This document shows positions 17,050 through 25,413 of a stretch of DNA of 64,000 bases, one piece after another (position 1 is the first letter of the stretch; each line of letters begins with the position of its first letter). This DNA is from Actinoplanes sandaracinus (GTDB lineage: Bacteria > Actinomycetota > Actinomycetes > Mycobacteriales > Micromonosporaceae). The translations under genes were made by a program, and so were the position numbers. The DNA lies in assembly GCF_030009775.1 (NCBI RefSeq), contig NZ_JASCTH010000017.1:169951-233950 (forward strand), written 5' to 3'. The notes under the pieces were generated by a model that was given only the letters and a program-made list of their open reading frames with translations, was not told the origin of the DNA and did no database searches.

Positions 17050-18528
17050 ATGGCCGAGCTGTCATGTGAGGTCCTCGTGGTGGGCGCCGGCCCGACCGGG
17101 CTGATGCTCGCCAACTGGCTGACCAGGCTCGGGGTTCGGGTGATCGTCGCGGACGGCAAGGACGGCCCGACGGTGGAGTCCCGCGCGCTCGTCGTCCAGG
17201 CACGCAGCCTGGAGATCTACGACCAGCTCGGCATCGGCGACCAGATTCTGGAGGCGGCGCACCGGGCCGAGGCGCTCGCGCCCGGGTTCGGTGCGCGCTC
17301 CTTCGGCCGCATCCCGCTCGGCCCGCTCGGCGCCGGCGTCACGCCGTACCCGTTCATCGAGATCCTGGAGCAGAGCCGCAACGAGGAGATTCTCTACGAC
17401 CATCTGCGGAAACTCGGCGGCGACGTGTTCTGGGAGTCGCCGGTCACCGCGGTCGTGCAGACCGAGGACGGGGTCGAGGCGAAAGTCGGTCACGACACCG
17501 TGCGGGCCCGCTTCTGCGTCGGCTGTGACGGCGCAAACTCGGTGGTTCGCAAGGCCCGCCGCATCGCCTTCGAGGGGGTCACCAACCCGCACCGCTTCTT
17601 CGTGCTGGACGCGGCCGGCGTCGGTGGCCTGGTGCCGGGTGCGGTCAATGTCCGCCCCTACCGTCAGGACTTCCTGCTCGCGTTCCCGATGCGTGGCGCC
17701 GGCAACTGGCGGCTGATCGGGCTGGTCCGTGATGTGGACGGTGACGGCGCCCTCGACGAGGAGGACGCCCGCGACCGGATGCGACGGACGTACGGGGTCA
17801 CCTGTGACCGTTCCCGCTGGTTCGCCACCTACCGGGTGCACCACCGGGTCGCCGCGGCCTTCCGGGACGGCCCGTTCCTCCTCGCCGGCGACGCCGCGCA
17901 CGTGCACTCGCCGGTCGGTGGGCAGGGCATGAACACCGGCCTGCAAGACGCGCACAACCTCGCGTTCAAACTCGCCGACGTGCTGCGCGGCACCCGGCGG
18001 GACGGCTGGCTCGATCGCTACGAGGCCGAGCGCCGCCCGGTGGCCCGCAAACTGGTCGCCACCACCGACCGGATCTTCGGACTGATCACCTCCGCCCGGC
18101 TGCCCGTTCGCGTGCTGCGGCGCGTCGCCGTTCCACTGCTGGCTCCGCTCGCGGTGCGGGCGCTCCCCGGTTCGTCCGGCGGCTCCCGGCTCTTCCAGTA
18201 CGTCTCCCAGATCCGTATCCACTACCGCCTCGACCCGGACGTGCGGGCGGTGGACCAGCGGCGCGACCCGGTCATCGGCCGCCGCCTGCCCTGGGCCGAC
18301 GGAAACCACGCGGTCCTGCGCGCCGCCTGCTGGCAGATCCATGGGTACGGCGGTGTCGCCGCCGCCGACGCGCCCGACCTCGGTCTGCCCGTGCACGTCT
18401 TCCCGCCGGCGCCTGCCACCGCGCTGCGTCCCGGCTTGTTCTACCTGGTCCGCCCGGACGGTTTCGTGGTCGCGCGAGCCGAACCGGGCGAGGCGGAAAC
18501 ACGGTTCCGGCATGCCATGGCCCGGTGA
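17050..18528 (+). CDS. FAD-dependent aromatic monooxygenase (PheA/TfdB type)
   Basis: A 492-residue flavoprotein with the Rossmann GAGPTGLMLA at the N-terminus, the middle ARFCVGCDGANSVVR motif that binds FAD and NADPH, and the FAD ribityl motif FLLAGDAAHVHSPVGGQGMN. The C-terminal thioredoxin-like domain is present but short. The family hydroxylates phenols or polyketide aromatics. There is no biosynthetic cluster beside it, so the substrate is unknown. Confidence 0.85.
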   Translation: MAELSCEVLVVGAGPTGLMLANWLTRLGVRVIVADGKDGPTVESRALVVQARSLEIYDQLGIGDQILEAAHRAEALAPGFGARSFGRIPLGPLGAGVTPYPFIEILEQSRNEEILYDHLRKLGGDVFWESPVTAVVQTEDGVEAKVGHDTVRARFCVGCDGANSVVRKARRIAFEGVTNPHRFFVLDAAGVGGLVPGAVNVRPYRQDFLLAFPMRGAGNWRLIGLVRDVDGDGALDEEDARDRMRRTYGVTCDRSRWFATYRVHHRVAAAFRDGPFLLAGDAAHVHSPVGGQGMNTGLQDAHNLAFKLADVLRGTRRDGWLDRYEAERRPVARKLVATTDRIFGLITSARLPVRVLRRVAVPLLAPLAVRALPGSSGGSRLFQYVSQIRIHYRLDPDVRAVDQRRDPVIGRRLPWADGNHAVLRAACWQIHGYGGVAAADAPDLGLPVHVFPPAPATALRPGLFYLVRPDGFVVARAEPGEAETRFRHAMAR

Positions 18529-18580
18529 ATCCGGGTGTCCACCAAGTGGATGAACGGGTGGCGCCGTCGATCGATCCTGT

Positions 18581-18602
18581 TAGGATTCGAACATGCGTTC
18601 GA
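18581..18602 (+). promoter_or_regulatory. -10 element and LexA-type SOS box over a leaderless start
   Basis: TAGGAT at 18581-18586 is a good actinobacterial -10 box, and the ATG at 18593 lies seven bases after it, so transcription could begin at or near the start codon. GAAC-ATGC-GTTC at 18589-18600 is a perfect GAAC-N4-GTTC LexA site that includes that ATG. Confidence 0.6.
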
Positions 18603-18997
18603 CTGCATCGTCTGCACTCGGCACTCCTGCCGGGCCCCGCACTCCAGTTGGGCCCGGCACTTCAGTCGGGCCCGGCATCTCGGCTGCGCCCGGCGCCACA
18701 GCCACACCGAGTCTTTCGGCTGCGCTGGCCGGCCGTGCCGCCCGGGTGACCCCCGGCGGCTCACGCAACTCGCTCGATCGCCTCCGCACCCGCGACCGGA
18801 TCGAGTCGATCGCCCGGCTCCGTGCCGCGGCCCGCGCCCTGGGAGACGTCGATGTCTCCGGGTGGGACGACGCGACCCTCACCGATCACCTCGACGACCT
18901 CTCCACCGTGCTCTGCACACTCGACGCCGAGTTGGCCCGCGTGGCCGACGCGGTCCGAGCCCGCGGCTTCCGCATAGAGGAGCCAAAAGCCGCATGA
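18593..18997 (+). CDS. Probable truncated DUF222 (13E12-type) protein under SOS control
   Basis: A 134-residue protein. Residues 1-50 are six-residue Pro/Gly/Thr repeats (GPGTSV, GPGISA) from an 18-bp DNA repeat. Residues about 70-125 (SIARLRAAARALGDVDVSG... LCTLDAELARVADAVRARG) resemble the N-terminal helical part of DUF222, which in actinobacteria is normally followed by an HNH nuclease and preceded by a LexA box, as here. The rest of DUF222 and the HNH domain are absent, so it is a remnant or a reduced form. The family call is moderate in strength. Confidence 0.5.
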   Translation: MRSTASSALGTPAGPRTPVGPGTSVGPGISAAPGATATPSLSAALAGRAARVTPGGSRNSLDRLRTRDRIESIARLRAAARALGDVDVSGWDDATLTDHLDDLSTVLCTLDAELARVADAVRARGFRIEEPKAA

Positions 18998-19012
18998 CCC
19001 TTCTTTTCTAGT

Positions 19013-19035
19013 ACGGGGGAAACGACCACCCCCGT
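19013..19035 (+). terminator. Rho-independent-like hairpin
   Basis: ACGGGGG and CCCCCGT form a 7-bp perfect stem with a 9-nt loop, 15 bp after the stop of the SOS-box gene. A TTCTTTTCT tract precedes rather than follows it. Confidence 0.5.
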
Positions 19036-19093
19036 GGCACTCCCGTGCACCTCACGCGCCACGGGGCCCCGAAGCGCGTGATCGACTGCCAGG

Positions 19094-20632
19094 ATGGAGA
19101 TCGTGCGGTTCCTCGACATAGCAGCCACCTCGGCCGCCGTTGCCGCGATCCCGGGCCGCAAGGCCAAGATCGAGCTGTTGGCCGGGACGCTGCGGCGCCT
19201 CGACCCCGGCGAGATCGTCGCCGGGGCCGCCTACCTGGCCGGTGAGCTGCGACAACGACAGACCGGCGTCGGCTACGCCGCATTGCGCGACCGGCCGGCG
19301 CCCGCCGCCGAGGCCACCCTGACCGTCGCGGCGGTCGACGCGGCCGTCGCGGAGATCTCGACGGTCGCCGGCGCGGGCTCGCAAACCCGCCGCAAACAAC
19401 TTCTCGGCGCCCTGTTCGGGGCGGCGACCGAGGCCGAGCAGCAGCTGCTCGTCGGCCTGTTCAGCGGTGAGCTGCGCCAAGGCGCCCAGGCCGGGCTGCT
19501 GGCCGAGGCGATCGCGGTGGCCGCCGAGGTGCCAGCCGCCACCGTCCGCCGTGCCCTGTTGCTCGCCGGTGACCTCAAACTCGTCGCCTCCACCGCCCTC
19601 ACCGGCGGCGCGCCCGCGCTCGCCCAGATCCACCTGCGGGTCGGTACCCCGCTGAGCCCGATGCTCGCGAGCAGCGCCCCCGACGTCGCGGCGGCCCTGC
19701 TCGCCACTGGCGCGCCCGCGGTCGTCGACGCCAAGCTCGACGGCATCCGCATCCAGGTGCACCGCTCCGGCGACGACGTGGCCGTCTTCACCCGCAGCCT
19801 CGACGACATCACCGCCCGCCTTCCCGAGGTGGTCGCCGAGGTCCGGGCGCTCCCGCTGCGTGAGGCGATCCTCGACGGCGAGGCGATGCTGCTGGACGAC
19901 GCCGGCCGGCCTCGCCCGTTCCAGGAGACGTCCAGCCGGGCGGCCACGCGCGGCGCACCGGCCGGCGGCCTCCGGCCCTACTTCTTCGATCTGCTGCACC
20001 TCGACGGCGCCGACCTCCTCGACGAACCCGGCCGGGTGCGCTGGGCGGCCCTCGCCGACACGGTCCCGGCGACCTCGACCGTCAGCCGCACCACGGTCGA
20101 GACCGAGGAGCAGGCGGCCACCGCGTTCGCCGCGGCCCTCGCGGCCGGGCAGGAAGGCGTCGTCCTCAAAGCGCCGGACGCGCCCTACGACGTGGGCCGC
20201 CGGGGCGCCGCCTGGGTCAAGGTGAAACCCCGGCACACCCTCGATCTGGTCGTCCTCGCCGTCGAGTGGGGCAACGGCCGCCGCCAGGGCTGGCTCTCCA
20301 ACCTGCATCTCGGCGCCCGCGACCCGCAGACGGGCGAGTTCGTCATGCTCGGCAAAACCTTCAAAGGCCTCACCGACGAGCTGCTCCGCTGGCAGACCGA
20401 GCGGTTCAAACAGTTGGCCGTCTCCGACGACGGCTGGGTGGTGCGGGTGCGGCCGGAGCAGGTCGTCGAGATCGCGTTCGACGGCGTGCAGACGTCACCG
20501 CGCTACCCGGGCGGGGTCGCGCTGCGGTTCGCCCGCGTTCTCCGCTACCGCGACGACAAGCCCGCCGCTGAGGCCGACACCATCGACACGGTCCGCGCCA
20601 TCGGCGCCGGCCACCCGCCCTCGCCGGCCTGA
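19094..20632 (+). CDS. ATP-dependent DNA ligase, LigB-like
   Basis: The 512-residue enzyme has an N-terminal helical DNA-binding domain (about 1-200) and a nucleotidyltransferase core with the adenylated Lys in DAKLDGIRIQ, EAILDGEAM (motif III), FFDLLHLDG (motif IIIa), EGVVLKAPD (motif IV) and AWVKVKPRH (motif V). The OB domain follows. Length and order match mycobacterial LigB, a non-essential ligase used in repair. A tandem-repeat array begins at its stop codon. Confidence 0.88.
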   Translation: MEIVRFLDIAATSAAVAAIPGRKAKIELLAGTLRRLDPGEIVAGAAYLAGELRQRQTGVGYAALRDRPAPAAEATLTVAAVDAAVAEISTVAGAGSQTRRKQLLGALFGAATEAEQQLLVGLFSGELRQGAQAGLLAEAIAVAAEVPAATVRRALLLAGDLKLVASTALTGGAPALAQIHLRVGTPLSPMLASSAPDVAAALLATGAPAVVDAKLDGIRIQVHRSGDDVAVFTRSLDDITARLPEVVAEVRALPLREAILDGEAMLLDDAGRPRPFQETSSRAATRGAPAGGLRPYFFDLLHLDGADLLDEPGRVRWAALADTVPATSTVSRTTVETEEQAATAFAAALAAGQEGVVLKAPDAPYDVGRRGAAWVKVKPRHTLDLVVLAVEWGNGRRQGWLSNLHLGARDPQTGEFVMLGKTFKGLTDELLRWQTERFKQLAVSDDGWVVRVRPEQVVEIAFDGVQTSPRYPGGVALRFARVLRYRDDKPAAEADTIDTVRAIGAGHPPSPA

Positions 20633-21000
20633 CAGCGGAACCCAGGCGTCTGGCGTCGGCTACCCGTCCTGGTCGGGCCGCGAGCGGATGCCGGGTGTCG
20701 GGCGTCGGCCACTCGCCCTCACCGGGCCGCAAGCGGGAGTCGGGTGTCTGGAGGGCTGGTCACTTGGCTTTTCACGGCCTGGAGGAGGGCAATCGGGTGT
20801 CTGGCGCTGTCACTCGCCTCTTCGTGGCTCAAGCGGAAGCCGGGGTGGCTGGCGGGCGCTGGTCACTCGCGCTTTCGCGACCCGCAAGCGGGAGCCGGGC
20901 GCCTGGCGCTGGCCACCCACGCTCACCGCCCAGCGATCGGAAGCGGGCGACTGGCGGCCACCACCGGCCTGCCCGCCCGCGAGCCGGAAGCCGGGCCCCG
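20632..21000. repeat. Degenerate ~50-bp tandem repeat array, about 7.5 units
   Basis: Units begin near 20632, 20680, 20729, 20780, 20830, 20884, 20933 and 20979 (spacing 46-54 bp). Each has a GCRAGCGGRAG-like start, a GGGTGTCTGGCG-like middle and a GGTCACTCGC-like end. Unit lengths are not multiples of three, so it is not a coding repeat. It fills the gap between the ligase and the next gene; frames running through it look spurious. Confidence 0.65.
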
Positions 21001-21027
21001 CACCGACCATCGCCGATAGCCGCGTGG

Positions 21028-21465
21028 TCAGAGGGCGGCCAGGCTGCGGACGTAGTTGACCTGCTGATTGATCGCGGTCACGTCACCGTCATGGTGGACC
21101 GGGATGCGAGCCACATACTGATGCTGGCCGCTGGTGACGGTGACGTTGACCGTCCCCTGTGGGACCGGCTCCTTGTAGAGAAGGATCAGCAGGCTCAGAC
21201 CGCCGGTCAGGCAGATGCCGACGAAAGCCGCGACCTTTGCCCAGGTCGGGGTGCGCCGCTGGGTGATCCAGTGATCGGTGACCTGCCATCGCGAGCCGGC
21301 GAGCGGAAGGTCGCCCACCGGGGTGAGCACCAGCGTGGAGGTGACCTGGATCTCGGAGATCTCCACGATCACCGGCCCGGTCGCGGCCGGTGCCACCGAG
21401 CCCGGGGTTTCGGGCTCGGGCGGGGGAGTGGGCGCGCCCCACGGATCACCCGACGGGAAGGTCAT
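21028..21465 (-). CDS. Small single-pass membrane protein, unknown function
   Basis: A 145-residue protein with a Pro-rich N-terminus (PTPPPEPETPGS), a beta-type cytoplasmic region, one strong transmembrane segment (VAAFVGICLTGGLSLLILL, about 92-111) and a short C-terminal segment. It lies 9 bp downstream of the SURF1 gene in the same direction and is probably its operon partner. No known family assigned. Confidence 0.65.
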   Translation of the reverse strand: MTFPSGDPWGAPTPPPEPETPGSVAPAATGPVIVEISEIQVTSTLVLTPVGDLPLAGSRWQVTDHWITQRRTPTWAKVAAFVGICLTGGLSLLILLYKEPVPQGTVNVTVTSGQHQYVARIPVHHDGDVTAINQQVNYVRSLAAL

Positions 21466-21474
21466 GCCGCGACA

Positions 21475-22623
21475 TTAACCGGCGTCGCGGCCCGTCGCGA
21501 GACGGCGCTCGGTCTCCTTAGTGCCTCCGGCGGTGACGGTGGCCGAGGTCGCCGCCTGCCGGGAGGCAGCCGCCTCAGCGGCACGCCGGTCGGCTTCCGC
21601 TACCCGGTCCCTGGTGTCGGCCTCAACCACCCGGTCCCTGGCGCCGGCCTCGGCCACCCGGTCGCGGGAGCCGGCCGGGACCGTGCGGTCGTGAACGCCC
21701 GGCTCGGCCACCCGGCCCTGGGCGGCCAGACGCTGGTCGGCGTCGTCGAGACGGTCGCGGGAGGCCTTGCGCTGGTCGGCGTCCTCGACGCGATCGCGGG
21801 GGACCCGACGCTGATCGGCGTCCTCGACCCGGTCGCGGCGAGCCGGCTTCGCGGGGCGCCCGGCGGCGCCGGGCGACTCCAGGACCTCGCGACGGGCCTG
21901 CCAGCCGTACAGGACGAAGACCATGCCGGCGAAGACCCACCACTGGACGGCATAGCCGCCGTTCTGCCAGGAGTCCTCGTGCGGGATCGGGATCGTGACG
22001 AACGCCGGATCGGAGGCCGGGCTCTGCTCGGTGAGGAGGACGTAGGCCCCGTACACCGGGAACGGCAACTCGGTCGCGAGGTGCGGCAGGCTGATCCGCC
22101 GCGTGTCCAGCCGGCCGTCTCGCCGTTCCACCGGAGCGGGTCTACTTTCCGACAGGTGAATCTGCCCGACGACCGTAACCTGGCCCGTCGGGGCCGCCGG
22201 GACCTCCGGCGGGGCGTGTGCCCCGCCGGGCGGCGCGGGCACCCAGCCACGATCCACCAGGACGGCCGTCCCATCGTCGAGGATCAGTGGGGTGAGGATC
22301 TCGAACCCGACCTTGCTCCCGACCGTGCGCCCTCGGGCCTGAATCTCGTTTGCCGGGTCGTAACGGCCGCTGAGGGTCACCTTTGTCCAGGCCAGCGCCT
22401 CCCCGGGGAGAGGGCCGGGGGTTCCGGCGGCGGTCGGCGCGGTCAGGATCGAGGTCAGTGGGACGGGCGCGGCGGCATTCGCCGCCTCGACCCGTTCATT
22501 GATGGCTGTGCGTTCGCGGTAACGGTCCAGTTGCCAGTTGCCGAGCATCACCATGACCACCGAGGCGACGACAGTGAGCGCGGCCGCGCCCAGCCAGCGA
22601 GGGGTCAGCAGGAACCGGTACAC
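21475..22623 (-). CDS. SURF1-family protein with a repetitive charged tail
   Basis: The 382-residue protein has the SURF1 plan: a transmembrane segment at 10-28 (LGAAALTVVASVVMVMLGNW) followed by WQLDRY, a periplasm-side domain with LVDRGWVP, and a second membrane segment (QWWVFAGMVFVLYGW, about 226-242). SURF1 helps assemble cytochrome aa3 oxidase. After residue 250 a 130-residue tail consists of repeats such as RDRVEDADQR and RDRVAEA, which ordinary SURF1 proteins lack. The tail is probably cytoplasmic and may be coiled or disordered. Confidence 0.85.
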   Translation of the reverse strand: MYRFLLTPRWLGAAALTVVASVVMVMLGNWQLDRYRERTAINERVEAANAAAPVPLTSILTAPTAAGTPGPLPGEALAWTKVTLSGRYDPANEIQARGRTVGSKVGFEILTPLILDDGTAVLVDRGWVPAPPGGAHAPPEVPAAPTGQVTVVGQIHLSESRPAPVERRDGRLDTRRISLPHLATELPFPVYGAYVLLTEQSPASDPAFVTIPIPHEDSWQNGGYAVQWWVFAGMVFVLYGWQARREVLESPGAAGRPAKPARRDRVEDADQRRVPRDRVEDADQRKASRDRLDDADQRLAAQGRVAEPGVHDRTVPAGSRDRVAEAGARDRVVEADTRDRVAEADRRAAEAAASRQAATSATVTAGGTKETERRLATGRDAG

Positions 22624-22734
22624 GCCCTGAGGCTACCTGGCGAGACGGTGGCTCCCGCCGCAGCCAGGTAGTCTGCGACATCCGGCAGTCGATAGAACAT
22701 GTGGCGGCCGCCTGCGGAAACCTCGGGGGAGACA

Positions 22735-25302
22735 TTGATCACCGCCCAGCCTCGTCTGGTCGTGAGCGCGCCGTCGTCCGGTCACGGCAAGACGGCGATC
22801 GCCGTGGGACTGCTCGCCGCGCTCAGCGGCCGGGGCATCCCGACGGCGGGCTTCAAGGTCGGTCCGGATCACACCGACGCGGCGTACCTCGGTCTCGCTG
22901 CCGGCCGCCCCGGCCGCAACCTGGACCCACGCCTCGTCGGCGCGCAGCGTGTCGCGCCGCTCTTCGCGCACGGCGCCTCCGGGGCCCAGGTCGCCATCAT
23001 CGAGGGTGCGATGGGCCTGTTCGACAGCCTCACCGGCCAGCCGGAGATCGACGGCACCGCCTCGGTCGCCGCCTCGCTGCGCGCCCCGGTGGTGCTCGTG
23101 GTCGATGTCGCGGCGATGGGTCACTCGCTGGCGGCCCTGGTGCACGGCTTCCGGATGTTCGACGAGATGGTGCACCTCGGCGGCGTGATCCTGAACCGGG
23201 TCGCCTCCGAGCGGCACGAGCAGATGCTGCGCAGCGCCATGGACGACATCGGCATGCCGGTGCTCGGCGCCCTGCACCGCGGTGACCTTCCCAACGTGCT
23301 GCCGGCCCGCACGCACGGGCTCGTCCCGGTGGCGCACCGGACCGTCGAGGCCGGCCGCGCGGTGCGCCGCCTGGGCGAGGCGGTCGCCGGAAGCCTGGAC
23401 ATGGACCGCCTGATGGCGCTGGCTTCGTCCGCGCCGCCGATTCCCGGCCCGCTCTGGTCCCCGGCCGAGGCGGCCGGGGACGGCCCGTTCGACCAACGAC
23501 CGGTGATCGCCCTGGCCGGAGGCCAAGGCGCCCCGTACACCTATGTGGAGACCGCCGAGCTGCTCACCGCCGCCGGCGCGGACGTCGCGGTCGTCGATCC
23601 GCTACGCGACGAGGCCCTTCCGCCCGGCACGCGCGCCCTGGTGGTCGGTGCGGGACTTCCCGAGGGGTACGCGGAAGAGCTCTCCGCCAACCGCCGGCTC
23701 TGTGCGGCCGTCGCCCAGTTCGCCCGGGACGGCTGGCCGGTGGTCGCCGAGGGCGTCGCCCTGCCGTGGCTCGGTCGCGAACTGGACGGGCGCCCGATGT
23801 GCGGGGTGCTGGACGCCACCGCCACCACCGCCGAACAGACCGTCGCCGGCTATCGCGAGGCGACCGCACCGGGCACGTCCGTGCTGGCCCCCGCCGGTGC
23901 CCGGATCACCGGTTACAAGCAGCACCGGGCCGTCGTCACGCCCCGTGCCGGCGCCAACCCCGCGTGGACCTGGTCCGGGGGGAACCCCGAGGGTTTCGTC
24001 TGGCGTCAGGTGCACGCCTCACAGCTCGGCCTGCACTGGGCCGCCGCCCCGGAGATAGCCCGCCGTCTGGTCGCCGCCGCCCACGCGGGCCCGCAGGGCG
24101 CGCCCGGCGCTCCGGGCGCCATGCCGATGGGCATGCCGTCCGGCCCGCCGATGGGCATGCCGTCCGGCCCGCCCGGAATGCCGCCGTCCGGCCACCCGGG
24201 GATGCCTCCGCAGCCGGTTCCCGTCGGTCCGCCCATGCCGCCGATGCAGGGTTCGCCGGCCGTGCCGTCGATGCCGCCCCAGGGCGTGCCGGCCGGCACG
24301 CCCATGGGACTGCTTCCCGGCCAGGGCCCGATGCCGGCCGGCCCGCCTCCCGGCATGCCGCCGGGCCAGCCACGGCCCGGCTCCGGGATGCCGGGGCAGG
24401 GCGTTGCGGGCCCGGGTTATGGGCCGCCGGACTCCCACTTTCCGGGCCAGGACATTTCAGGGTCCGGTATTGCCGGATATGGCCCCCCGGACTCCGGCAC
24501 GGCCGGGCGCGGACTGCCGGGCCAGGGCACGCCCACCAGCCCGAGTCCTGGCATGCCCGGTCATGTGATCTCCACCGGCCACGGCCAGATCTCGCAGCAC
24601 GGTGTCTCGCAGCACGGTTCGGGCATGCCACCCGCCCAAGACCTCCCCGGCGGCTACGACCAGGATTCCGGCCAGGGCGTTTCGAACGGTTATGAGCAGA
24701 GCCTCGGCCAGGGTGCTCCGAACGGTTATGAGCAGAGCCTCGGCCAGGGTGCTCCGAACGGTTATGAGCAGAGCCTCGGCCAGGGCACTTCGAACAGTTA
24801 CGAGCAGGGGCCGGGCCAGGGTGCTTCGGGTGGTTACGAGCACAGCCTCGGCCAGGACGCTTCCGGCGGTTACGAGCAGGGTGGGTCCGGCCGCTACGAG
24901 CGGGGCCTCAACCATGGTGCGTCCGGCGGTTACGAGCGGGGTTCCGCCCAGGGTGCCTCCGGCGACTACGACCACGGTCCCGGCCAAGGCGGGCCCGGCA
25001 GCTATGACCAGGGCGTTTCAGGCGGTTACGACCACGGTCAGGACCAGGGCCAGAGCCTGGGCCGGAGCTACGACCAAGGCCACGGCCAGGGCCAGGGCCA
25101 GGGCCAGGGCCAAGGTAACGGCCAGGGGATGCCAGGTAGCCACAGCCATGGGGCGCAGGGCGGCCACGGTCAGCCGGTGACCGGTTCGGGTCAGATTCCG
25201 CCGCCCGCGCAGGGAGCGCAGGCCGGCCATGGGCCGCTGCCCGGCCCCGGCTCGCCGGTGCCTCCGGACAGCCACACGACGGACCTTCCCGTCCACTCCT
25301 GA
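22735..25302 (+). CDS. cobB: Cobyrinate a,c-diamide synthase with a ~400-residue prion-like tail
   Basis: Residues up to about 450 form a complete CobB/CbiA: APSSGHGKT P-loop, GFKVGPDHTD, EGAMGLFD, a glutaminase-like half with EGVALPWLGREL, and the terminal GFVWRQVHASQLGLHW. The enzyme amidates cobyrinate at positions a and c. The class I glutaminase Cys is not obvious. From about 24081 to the stop the protein continues as low-complexity sequence: a GMP/Pro-rich part, then repeats of GYEQSLGQGAPN type, then GQ dipeptides. TTG 22735 follows GGGGGAG; ATG 22699 is the alternative start, but no good ribosome binding site precedes it. Confidence 0.85.
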   Translation: MITAQPRLVVSAPSSGHGKTAIAVGLLAALSGRGIPTAGFKVGPDHTDAAYLGLAAGRPGRNLDPRLVGAQRVAPLFAHGASGAQVAIIEGAMGLFDSLTGQPEIDGTASVAASLRAPVVLVVDVAAMGHSLAALVHGFRMFDEMVHLGGVILNRVASERHEQMLRSAMDDIGMPVLGALHRGDLPNVLPARTHGLVPVAHRTVEAGRAVRRLGEAVAGSLDMDRLMALASSAPPIPGPLWSPAEAAGDGPFDQRPVIALAGGQGAPYTYVETAELLTAAGADVAVVDPLRDEALPPGTRALVVGAGLPEGYAEELSANRRLCAAVAQFARDGWPVVAEGVALPWLGRELDGRPMCGVLDATATTAEQTVAGYREATAPGTSVLAPAGARITGYKQHRAVVTPRAGANPAWTWSGGNPEGFVWRQVHASQLGLHWAAAPEIARRLVAAAHAGPQGAPGAPGAMPMGMPSGPPMGMPSGPPGMPPSGHPGMPPQPVPVGPPMPPMQGSPAVPSMPPQGVPAGTPMGLLPGQGPMPAGPPPGMPPGQPRPGSGMPGQGVAGPGYGPPDSHFPGQDISGSGIAGYGPPDSGTAGRGLPGQGTPTSPSPGMPGHVISTGHGQISQHGVSQHGSGMPPAQDLPGGYDQDSGQGVSNGYEQSLGQGAPNGYEQSLGQGAPNGYEQSLGQGTSNSYEQGPGQGASGGYEHSLGQDASGGYEQGGSGRYERGLNHGASGGYERGSAQGASGDYDHGPGQGGPGSYDQGVSGGYDHGQDQGQSLGRSYDQGHGQGQGQGQGQGNGQGMPGSHSHGAQGGHGQPVTGSGQIPPPAQGAQAGHGPLPGPGSPVPPDSHTTDLPVHS
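24685..24792 (+). repeat. 36-bp in-frame tandem repeat inside cobB
   Basis: Three near-identical 36-bp units start at 24685, 24721 and 24757 and encode a 12-residue unit (NGYEQSLGQGAP). More diverged units continue downstream to about 25070. The near-identity at DNA level points to recent duplication and likely length variation between strains. Confidence 0.85.
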
Positions 25303-25413
25303 CCGGCTCCGGCCGCCCGAAACGGCCCAGCGTGCAAAGGTCGACTCGCCGCCTGCGAAGTTGTCGTACCCCCCTCGTACCGTGAGGCGTACGACAACCG
25401 AAGGAGGAGGATC

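Noticed and set aside
15540..17159. Long minus-strand open frame (539 codons)
   Set aside because: It is the antisense of the M20 peptidase, whose zinc motifs are clear; the product is Arg/Asp/His/Val-rich with no family character.
17062..18513. Minus-strand open frame of 483 codons
   Set aside because: Antisense of the FAD monooxygenase, which has all flavin-binding motifs.
20632..21000. CRISPR array
   Set aside because: Units are degenerate and contiguous, with no unique spacers between identical repeats.
20695..22671. Plus-strand open frame of 658 codons spanning the repeat array and the SURF1 gene
   Set aside because: It runs through non-coding repeats and antisense of two supported genes; its composition is implausible.
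22624..22734. Cobalamin riboswitch ahead of cobB
   Set aside because: No B12-box-like conserved core was found here or ahead of the other two cobalamin groups.
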